From: Ceratothoa steindachneri
Lineage: Eukaryota > Arthropoda > Malacostraca > Isopoda > Cymothoidae
NCBI GenBank assembly: GCA_963969495.1
Contig: OZ018320.1
Location: 80,793,248-80,857,247 of the forward strand
Direction: 5' to 3'
DNA: 64,000 nt
In this document: in pieces, positions 54,696 to 64,000 of the stretch
How the letters are laid out: each line of letters opens with the position of its first letter
How positions within the stretch are numbered: the first letter of the stretch is position 1
The notes under the pieces: generated by a model
What the model saw: the letters and a program-made list of their open reading frames with translations, nothing else
The model's database searches: none
What the model was told of the DNA's origin: nothing
Position numbers and translations under genes: made by a program

Positions 54696-55310
54696 AAAAC
54701 CCCACTTTAAACTCAGACACAAGCTCATTTCCACTTTTACTAGAACTATAAACATCCACAAATTACACAGGCCAAATCCGCTCCCCCAAAACAACCCCTA
54801 TATTTCAAATATTTCTATTATCTCCCCCTTTTGTCGGGGGGCCAACAGACAGCACGTGTTTCGTAGAGCTCTCTGAATATTTCGATTGTTTGCTATACTT
54901 TTGTGATTCATAGAAGTTTTTACGCATAATAGTATTACGTATAGTCTAGTGACATAGTAAACATAAATACTGGGTTGTTAGATCGTATATTTGGTTAATA
55001 TAACGAAGTTGTTTAGTATTGTTAATTTGTCGGCTAGATTCTTTTGTTTACCTTATTTTGAGCAGGAAAGTACGTAGTAGCTAAATTAAATTAGTGTTTT
55101 GAAACCTCGTTTCTAGGTTGACATTTAATTGGCGACTGATTTATACTGTGTTGTGCCTTAAATCTCGTTTCGGTCTGTTGATTTATTTTTCGGATTTTTC
55201 TACAGTTTTTCTTTTGTTTGTTTTTTTTTCACCACAGAATCAGCGAAAGCTAAGTTGCTCTTCTTTTTTTTCTTATTACTAATTAAGTTCTTGCTTTGTT
55301 TGAATAAGAC

Positions 55311-56456
55311 ATGGAGTTCGGGGATGAAAGTGAGCATGAGTGTCGGAATGTATGCATTGGCTGTGGTGTATTTGGTGAGGGGTATACATGTGTTGTATGT
55401 GGGCTGCGTGAATGCATTGTAGATTTAGAGGAGATGAGAAAGCAGGATTTAGACAGGATATGTAGGCTGGAAGGGTTGGTTGCTGAGCTCAGGAGGGAAC
55501 TTAGTGTTAGGCCTAGAGCTGGGAAGGGGTGAGGTAGGCCAGTTAGATGTTTCAGGTGAAGGTAGAGGGCCGGTGGAGGAGGTAGGATATGATAGTTCTA
55601 GGGATAGTGAAGTTAGCCCCCTTAGATTAGTTAGAAATAGGCCTAGTGAGGATGGGGGACAGTGAAGAGTGTTTAGGAAACGTAAAGCTAGGGAGGCTTC
55701 TCCTGTTCTTTGTGAGAATAGGGTTGCCTCTGTTGAGGTGGTTAGCCAGGGGGAGAATAGGTGTGTGAGTCAGACGGACACAGAACCTATTAGCTTGACT
55801 AATAGATTCAGTGCCCTAAGAGAGGAAGTAACTGGAAGGGATATGACTGATGGGGGTGGAGGTAGAGTGACTGGTAGTTTGAATGAGAATAGGAGTGGGG
55901 ATGGAGTTAGGTCTGTGATGGTTATAAATAGGAGTCTGACTACTGAAGTTCTTGTGATGGGTGATTCGCGAGTTAGATATTTAGATAGGAAGTTGAATGC
56001 AAGTAGATTGAATGGTTTGAGGGTGTGTTTGCCGGGTGCTGGAGTGAGAGATCTGTCTGATAGGTATGAGGAGCTGGTGTCTGGCTGTGCAAGGGATGCG
56101 GTTGTGATTACACATGTAGGAGTGAATGATGTGAAGAAAGTGGGTGCATGTGAGTTACGTGAGAGGTACAAGAGGTTGATTGAAAAGGTGAAAGAAAGTA
56201 GAATGAAAGGTGTTGTGACAGGTGTGCTTTCAAGAATGGATGTTGGAGTAGAATGGATGTCTCGTGCGATTGGGCTGAATGATTATATGAGGAGGATGTG
56301 TGAGATGGAAGGTGTCATGTTTGTGGGTGTGTGGGATAGGTTTGTTGGAATGAAAGAAATGTATGCGATGGATGGACTGCATTTGAGTAGGAGGGGGGTA
56401 GATGTATTGTGGGAGGAGTATGATCGTGTTATTAGGTCTTTGCGGGCGGGAAACTA
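55311..56456 (+). pseudogene. CR1 ORF1 with zinc-binding motif, coiled coil and SGNH/GDSL esterase domain
   Basis: 55311-55531 encodes CIGCGVFGEGYTCVVCGLRE, a Cys-x2-Cys...Cys-x2-Cys motif, followed by a short heptad-like helix (DLEEMRKQDLDRICRLEGLV). A frameshift near 55530 and one TGA at 55663 interrupt it. 55669-56456 is open and holds an esterase fold: catalytic Ser in VLVMGDSRVRYLDRKLN, the Asn block in ITHVGVNDVKK, and the Asp/His pair in MDGLHLSRRGVDVLW. Esterase-type ORF1 is known from CR1 elements. All catalytic residues are present. Function in retrotransposition is not settled; membrane or lipid contact has been proposed. Confidence 0.88.
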
Positions 56457-56480
56457 GATACTAATAGTGGTCAGGGAATT

Positions 56481-57740
56481 ATGAGAGGACATTATAGTAC
56501 TGAAAGTAGAATGGACTTGGCAGATAACAGAAATAGGTTCCAAGGCGATAGAGGTGAGGTCATTCAGGTTTCAAGAGGCGCTACAGGGATAGGGGGGTTG
56601 AATTGTTTCTATACAAATGCTCGTAGTCTTAGGAACAAGAAGGATGAGCTATTTAGTTATATTAGCGATGAGCATATAGATGTGTGTTACTGAATCATGG
56701 GTTGATGAAATAGAATTTAGTGACACTATAAGTGAATTTGATTTACAGGGCTATAATATGTACATTAGTCAAAGGACAGGTAGGATTGGTGGAAGAATAA
56801 TTATCTGAATAAAAAACAACATTGTTTCAAGTTTAAATACTTCAATAAAGCAGGATGGAGTTGAGTCACTTTAGATAGATATTAGATTCAGTAAAAATAG
56901 AATAGTGCATTTGGGAGCTTTTTACAGGCCACCTGGGCAGACTGATGACATGGATAAACTAATGATAAGGGAAATAAGTAAGGGATGTGAAACAGATGCA
57001 GTTATTATTGGGGACTTCAACTTAAACTCTGTGGAAAAATATGATAGGTAGGGATATAACAAGTGGCAGGTTCATAGAATGCTTTGAGGATAATTTTTTG
57101 AATCAATTTGTTAATGAGCCGACGAGGGGGGGGCAATATATTAGATTTAGTACTTTCTAACAGTGATCATTTAGTTCAAGAATTGACTGTTGGGGAAGCA
57201 TTTGGAAATAGTGACCATCAGATAGTTCATTTTAACTTGGGAATTGAGAGGGGTAAAATAACCGAGAATGCTGTAAAAGTTCCAAATTTTCAAAGGGGAG
57301 ATTATGTAAAACTCCGAAGCTTGCTAAATTTTGTAGAGTGGGATGTAGAATTCAGAGGTAAAAATGCTTATGGGATGTGGCACACTTTCAAGCATATAAT
57401 AAATGTATCCCAATGAAGGCCATTAGAAACAAAAGTAGGAAACCATTATGGTGGAATCAGGAAATAGCTAGAAAATTTTCAGAGAAGAAAAGGGCATATA
57501 AAAAATTACAGGTAGAAAATAATATTCAAAATTTAAGTGATTATAGAATGGCTAGGAATGAGTTAAATAAGATTATAAAGAAGAACGAAAGGGTGTCAGA
57601 AATTAAATTAGCTCAGGATAGCAACAAAGATCCTAGAAAGTTCTTTAGTTACTATAAAATTAATGACAAGTCTAGCAGAGTTAAAATAGGACCTATCAAA
57701 TATGAAGGGGTTGTGAGAGAAACTGATGAGGAAATAATTG
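56481..57740 (+). pseudogene. CR1 ORF2 endonuclease domain and linker, copy K
   Basis: The first strand and following helix read LNCFYTNARSLRNKKDELFS (about 56595-56655). After a frameshift near 56692 the catalytic Glu appears in TESWVDEIEF, then LGAFYRPPGQTDDMDKLM and the strand DAVIIGDFNLNS (about 57000). The late motif is GNSDHQIVHFNLG in 57108-57416. The linker 57377-57766 follows (KPLWWNQEIARKFSEKKRAY, RKFFSYYKINDKSSRVKIGP). Several stops and frameshifts, one near 57055 in a G-run. Confidence 0.88.
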
Positions 57741-57796
57741 AGGTACTAAATGATCATTTTACATGAGTATTTACAAAGGAAAAACTAAATAGTCTT

Positions 57797-59340
57797 ATGT
57801 ATAGTACTCATGGGTCAGGGAAAGAGGTGTTTACTAACATTTGTGTGGATCGGAGGATGATAAAAGGACTAATAGGTGAGTTAGATACTACCAAGGCCTT
57901 CGGCCCTGATAATATTCATTCTAGGAAACTTAAAGAAGGGGTAGAAAGTATCTCAATAGGTCTGGAGAAGTTGTATACTAGGTCACTGGAATATCGAGAA
58001 ATACCCGATGATTGGAAGAGAGCGAATGTAGTCCCCATTTTCAAGAAGGGTAGTAAAGAGGATCCAAATAACTTTAGACCGGTTAGCCTAACTCCTGTAG
58101 CCTGTAAAATTCTTGAGAAAATAGTTAAAAAAGGGATTTGCCAACATCTAGAGAGGGAGGGGTTAATCAGCGATGCTCACCATGGGTTTAGATCAGGTAG
58201 ATCATGTTTGACTAATTTACTAGACTTTCTGGAGTTTGTAACAGATCAAGTAGATAAGGGAGAGAATGTAGATATAATTTACTTAGATTTTAGTAAAGCA
58301 TTTGATAAGGCACTACATAGGAGGCTAGCTAATAAATTAAAAATGATTGGGATATGTGGGGGTGTTTCTTATTGGATAGCTGAGTGGCTGAAAGACAGGA
58401 AGCAAAGGTTAGTGCTAAATGGTGTAAAGTCAGAGTGGAGGGATGTTATCAGTAGGGTTCATCAGGGATCAGTTCTCGGTCCATTATTATTTGTCATCTA
58501 TATAAACGATCTTGGGGAGGCACTTAATAATAAAGTGTCAATTTTTGCGGATGATACCAAATTAGCAGCTGTAGTTAAAGATATTGATGATAATTTTAAA
58601 GTGCAGGGGAATTTAAATAAATTGTTATCCTGGGCACATAAGTAGCAAATGACTTTCAACCTTGATAAGTGCAAAGTTATTAACATGGGAAAAGATAATA
58701 GAGAATTTAACTATGAAATGGATGGACATTGGCTGAGCTCAGTAGAGGATGAGAAAGATCTAGGAGTAGTAATAGATAAGTCATTAAGGTTTTCTAAGCA
58801 GTGTATTGAAGCAAGAAATAGGGCAAATAGAGTGCTGAGTTTTATTAAGAGAAATGTCACTTACAAAAGTAAGGAAGTTATTCTTAAACTCTATAACTCT
58901 TATGTTAGGCCACATCTAGAGTACTGTATACAGGCATGGTCCCCACATTTTAGACACAATATTAACCTTCTCAAGTCAGTGCAACGGAGGGCAACAAAGG
59001 TTATTCCTTTCCTGAGGCACCTTGAATATATAGATAGACTGAGGGTATTAAATATTTTCTCGTTCGAAAGGAGGTGTGTGAGAGGGGATATGATTGAGCT
59101 CTTTAAAAAAATTTTCTGGGATAGATAAATTGGATGTTAGCAAGTTTTATGAGTTAGATGATGGAAATCGGACTAGAGGTCACCACTTGAAAATTAAAAA
59201 GCAAGGGTGTAGGTTGGATTTAAGAAAATATTTTTTCACCAATAGAGTGGTAGACTTCTAGAACAAATTGCCGCCGAGGGTAGTAGGTAGTCCAAATTTA
59301 AATGTATTTAAGAGTAGGTTGGATGAGTTTATGGGGAGGG
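57797..59340 (+). pseudogene. CR1 ORF2 reverse transcriptase and C-terminus, copy K
   Basis: 57797-58645 is open for 282 codons: ANVVPIFKKGSKEDPNNFRP, motif A DIIYLDFSKAFDKALH, motif B ISRVHQGSVLGPLLFVIYIN and motif C IFADDTKLAAVV. In motif B the usual 'GVPQGS' is RVHQGS, a damaging change. A TAG at 58643 replaces the Trp codon that copy F has (HKWQM), and translation could resume at 58649. The thumb and C-terminus (SYVRPHLEYCIQAWSPHF, ATKVIPFLRHLEYIDRL) run to 59128 and, after a frameshift, to about 59340. Confidence 0.92.
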
Positions 59341-59894
59341 AAGTTTGTCATGGTTCCTAAGTTTTGTATATATTGATATTGTTTGTATATATTTATAGCT
59401 GCATGATATATTTCTTGACAAGCCTTGATTGGTGATACCCTTGTTTCTGGACGCATCCTTTGGATGTAGTTTTCCTGGGAGTTTGGGTGCTTTAAAAAAG
59501 AGGCCATTTGACTCGGATGACCTATGATGAGGCCTTGTGGCTTTTGTCATCTGTTATATTATATTGTGGGGGACTTTGATTTTGTCTTCCCCTGGTGATG
59601 GTGCTTTTTGTGGGTGGGTTTTGACGGAGGCGGAGGACCTTTGATAGGCCCTTGTGGCTTTTGTCATCCGTGAAATTATGTTACGTTATGTTAAAACTAA
59701 TTAATCTCAGTTTTTTTTAAAAACAAAAACATATTTCCTATTCCCTAATAGTTAAAAGACCTGCATTTTTATAATTTGAATATTACCACCTATGCTTTTT
59801 CCCATTTCCCATATAGTTAATTTATAAGTATCTCATAAATTATCTAAAAAAGAAATTCTTATGTTTCTATATATTTTTATAATCTCACATCCTT

Positions 59895-59963
59895 GAGAAT
59901 GGGTTCCTACCCGAAACATACTTACCAAGAAGTTATAATATAGTTTCGAACTTCCTAAATTTA
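59895..59963. repeat. Right arm of the 70-bp inverted repeat
   Basis: Inverse of 54626-54695, followed after about 20 bp by an AT microsatellite, mirroring the left side. It lies about 200 bp beyond the CR1 3' end. Confidence 0.75.
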
Positions 59964-59982
59964 ACCTGCATATTTATCCTAA

Positions 59983-59984
<2 letters not shown>

Positions 59985-60030
<46 letters not shown>
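59985..60030. repeat. (AT)n microsatellite
   Basis: AT run of about 46 bp ending at the Tc1 derivative. Confidence 0.95.
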
Positions 60031-60035
<5 letters not shown>

Positions 60036-60037
<2 letters not shown>

Positions 60038-60566
60038 GTGCTCGACAAAAGTTTAGGCCGGGTGCGTGTCGGACAAGTTTCAGCATGATAAAAGTTTCAG
60101 AAAAATATTAATTTAACCTTAATACTTTGCTGGGCATCCTTTGCGTTTCCGGACATCCCTCAGGTGTCGTGGCATGGACATAACAAGATCATGTAGCTTC
60201 TGGGTAGGTATAGCCTTCCAACAAGCCCTAATTTCCTTCTCTTGCTTGGGAAGAGGGCTGACGTCCTGTCCTTGTAACTACCTCGCTTTCACAATAATAA
60301 GGACACAAGCACTCTCAAACTACAAAAACCCAATAACAAAATGTGGTTGGTCAGGAGAACACGACAGCACAATAATCTCACCACCGCGGACAAGCAGATA
60401 ATGAGCACGTGCTGGCTCACTAAAAAGGAAAACTGAAGGATGTAGTGACCTCATTCAGCCGGCCCAAACTTCTGCCTAAATGAAATCACTCTCATCTATA
60501 ACAAGCTTTTTTAAAAATAAGGCTAGTCCACCACGCTCAGACGGCCTAAACTTTTGTCGAGCACTA
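60036..60566 (-). mobile_element. Tc1-like deletion derivative with perfect terminal inverted repeats
   Basis: 60031-60060 and 60542-60571 are exact inverse copies of 30 bp (TATATAGTGCTCGACAAAAG at the outside, including TA target bases). The element sits in an AT-rich microsatellite. Inside, the minus strand keeps only the end of a Tc1-type transposase (60240-60117). The rest is noncoding, so it is nonautonomous. The perfect ends suggest it is recent relative to its neighbours. Confidence 0.88.
60117..60240 (-). pseudogene. C-terminus of a Tc1-like transposase in the deletion derivative
   Basis: The minus strand reads KEIRACWKAIPTQKLHDLVM, then SMPRHLRDVRKRKGCPAKY and a stop. Tc1 transposases end in 'W..I....L..LV.SMPRR...VI..KG..TKY'. 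No catalytic residue is included. Confidence 0.85.
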
Positions 60567-60571
60567 TATAC

Positions 60572-62219
<1,648 letters not shown>

Positions 62220-62309
62220 TACTGGGTATACCTAATTTTCCTTTTACTCTACATGGTCAGATAAAATACCAGCTATACAGATACAATGGGTTCACAGGCA
62301 AGGTCCCGT

Positions 62310-62890
62310 GTACAAAATCATTCGGAGTGCCAGTTACAATCCTAGTAGATTTTACATGATACTCATTTGTTAGGCTTCAAGGTTGAATCTACTCTGCCTT
62401 GCAATGCACCTTTGGCATATTAGTTACATGGACCAAAGCTATACATTATCTCACACAGATATCATATTTAACATTTTCATTTTACATCATTAATTTTATA
62501 AATAAGTTATCCTTATATTATTCACTCAATGATTTATTCCTTTTTATGAACACCGCTATATCTTCTTTTTATTATTTGCATTCGCATACCAATTACAAGA
62601 CTTTATAGAATTCACATCACATGACACTTATTTGTGAGGCTTCATTAGTGAACCTCTTTTGCCTTGCAATGTACTCTTGTCTTATTATTAACATGGGCGA
62701 AGGCTATAGATGTTTATTTCTACAAATGTATTATTCACTAAGGAGCTATCGTTATAATACTTTTTAAAGATTATTTGTATTTGCATAATTATTCGCCTCT
62801 CCGTTAGAAGCAAAATAGGGCTCACATGTTACTCATATGTGAGGTTTCATTCCTGAACCTATTTCATCCTGCAATGGGCCCTACAAAACC
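62310..62890 (+). repeat. Diverged tandem repeat, three units
   Basis: Three consecutive segments share ATTCG..., then ACATG.TACTCAT.TGT.AGG.TTCA, then T.AACCT..T..GCCTTGCAATG. The last block reads CTGCCTTGCAATGCACC at about 62394, TTGCCTTGCAATGTACTC at 62659 and ATCCTGCAATGGGCCC at 62867. Spacing is about 265 and 208 bp. No coding potential. Confidence 0.7.
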
Positions 62891-62899
62891 TGCGTGTGC

Positions 62900-63740
62900 T
62901 TACCACATTAACTGGACTGAGCTTAAACATACTGAGTCAACTTTAAAATTAATATATACACGGACTATTTACACTTAACACGAGTTAACTTAACATTAAT
63001 ATTTAACAGACTTTGTAAATTTTGAAATTGTTCGGACTGATATTCTTTTCACATCACCAGACATTCACTGTTCACCTCTTTAAAGATAACGAATTTGGGC
63101 AGTTAAATGGATTGCCACAGGCACACAACACTTCTATTTTTGTTATCAATAAATTTAAAAAAAAAACTGTAACCGAAAGTAAGGCGCGAATGTGTTTCTT
63201 CATATTCTTCCAGTCTTGCCTGCATAGGCCCGGTGTATCCTTCTACCATTCTCCCTGCTGCTCCTCCAAAAGGGTAGGCCAACGATGAAAATGTTCGCCA
63301 GGTGGTTTTCTTCCTACGCCCGATGGTGTTTCCGGCAGCTACTTATGCTTCCTTAAGTACTGCTCATTGTTCTTTCTGTGAGTCTATAGGGGAATGATGC
63401 TAGTTGCTAATTTAAGGAGAAACCCAACTTATATGAAGGTGAATTAAGTATTTGACTCCAAAGATGATTACTTCATTGTGTTCTTATTTTGGGTGGGCTA
63501 ACCGAAGGTTTCAGGGTAAATCGAGGTAAGAAGGACGTGGCAAAAATATACTTTATTCTAATATTGGTTATTAACGGGGCAAGCGGCACGTCAGAAAGTT
63601 ACTTTGCGGTCGACTAGCAGTCTATATATATTCAACGCGATGTATTAAATTCTGTAGCAACAAAACTTGGTGAATTTAAAAGGAGGAACGTGAACGAGAT
63701 GATCTTTATTCATTCTAACTGAGCTGCTCCGACTCTATAT
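62900..63740. other. AT-rich stretch, nothing recognised
   Basis: No gene, repeat or transposon motif supported on either strand. Confidence 0.4.
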
Positions 63741-63805
63741 ATGCTTATTTTCGACAGGGCATGGCTTAGAATCGTCCGTGGGATGAGCTTCATCTTTCAA
63801 ATTCA

Positions 63806-63988
63806 TTGTTCTCCACCCCTAAGGAGGAGCTACCGAAAGCTGTCTATGTCGAATTACTTACACATACTAAGTTTTATCCATATAAGAAGATATTTTTGTC
63901 GCCGCTTTGTGATACAATTCCTTTTGGTCAACGGTTGTATTTACCTAAGTGTTTCCTAGACTTTCGTCTTTTGATAAGTCTATTCTGA
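63806..63988 (+). CDS. Unidentified open frame
   Basis: 60 codons starting MFSTPKEELPKAVYVELLTH, containing FYPYKKIFLSPLCDTIPFGQ and ending near the window edge. The composition looks protein-like rather than random (few low-complexity residues, a Pro-rich turn, hydrophobic-charged alternation). I do not recognise the family. The codons before the Met are also open for a few residues, so it may be part of a longer exon or a transposon piece. Function unknown. Confidence 0.25.
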   Translation: MFSTPKEELPKAVYVELLTHTKFYPYKKIFLSPLCDTIPFGQRLYLPKCFLDFRLLISLF

Positions 63989-64000
63989 GACGCGAATTGT

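Larger units (their letters stand above)
55250..59692 (+). mobile_element. CR1 LINE copy K, nearly complete (about 4.4 kb)
   Basis: Contains ORF1 (zinc-binding N-terminus, esterase domain), ORF2 (endonuclease, RT, C-terminus) and the full 3' untranslated region with the CR1 terminal motif ATTATGTTACGTTATGTTA at about 59692. The 5' limit is uncertain; the leader may start anywhere between 54700 and 55300. Each ORF has one or a few disruptions, making it the least damaged LINE in the window apart from length. It shares almost its whole 3' half with copy F. Confidence 0.9.

Overview
This is nuclear DNA from an invertebrate animal, most likely an arthropod and perhaps a decapod crustacean. The taxon is inferred from the transposon protein types (an I-group LINE with a distinctive C-terminal tail, CR1 LINEs with an esterase ORF1, mariner/Tc1, hAT, ISXO2) and from very long AT and CT microsatellites; nothing fixes the species. 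The background is AT-rich, and GC-rich retrotransposon copies stand out from it. No tRNA, rRNA, CRISPR array or bacterial-type operon was seen.

The only host gene I can support is on the minus strand. Three exons with good splice sites and matching phases (19860-19924, 8042-8194, 6665-6749) encode part of a protein resembling CAAP1 (caspase activity and apoptosis inhibitor 1). Its introns, about 11.7 kb and 1.3 kb, hold many dead transposons. The first and last exons were not found.

Region by region: 1-6660 has the 5' end of an I-group LINE ('LINE-A' here), a Tc1-like remnant, a roughly 330-bp tandem duplication, an AT array, a mariner-like remnant and a LINE-A 3' fragment. 6665-19924 is the CAAP1-like gene body with LINE-A fragments, a DD34D mariner, a foldback element, two decayed ORFs of uncharacterised repeat families, and a degraded LINE-A copy (D). 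20998-23233 is a Tc1 element with terminal inverted repeats of about 220 bp, itself hit by a hAT-type nonautonomous element. 23330-40000 holds an old LINE-A copy (E) and two near-full-length younger copies (B and C), B being inserted in E. 40380-49470 is a graveyard: a third uncharacterised ORF, CR1 tails, a Gypsy integrase scrap, RT scraps, a CR1 copy (F) inserted in another LINE (G), and an ISXO2-like scrap. 48940-53815 is a cluster of one GC-hairpin repeat family, one copy carrying a mariner. 54479-62215 is an array of AT microsatellites that contains a nearly complete CR1 (K), a Tc1 deletion derivative and a hAT deletion derivative. 62220-64000 has a diverged tandem repeat and no recognised gene.

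The genes do not form a pathway. The value of the window lies in its nested insertions, several with target-site duplications and paralogous empty sites, and in three uncharacterised transposase-like families. Every transposon protein seen is interrupted; the A copy of LINE-A is open as far as the window edge.
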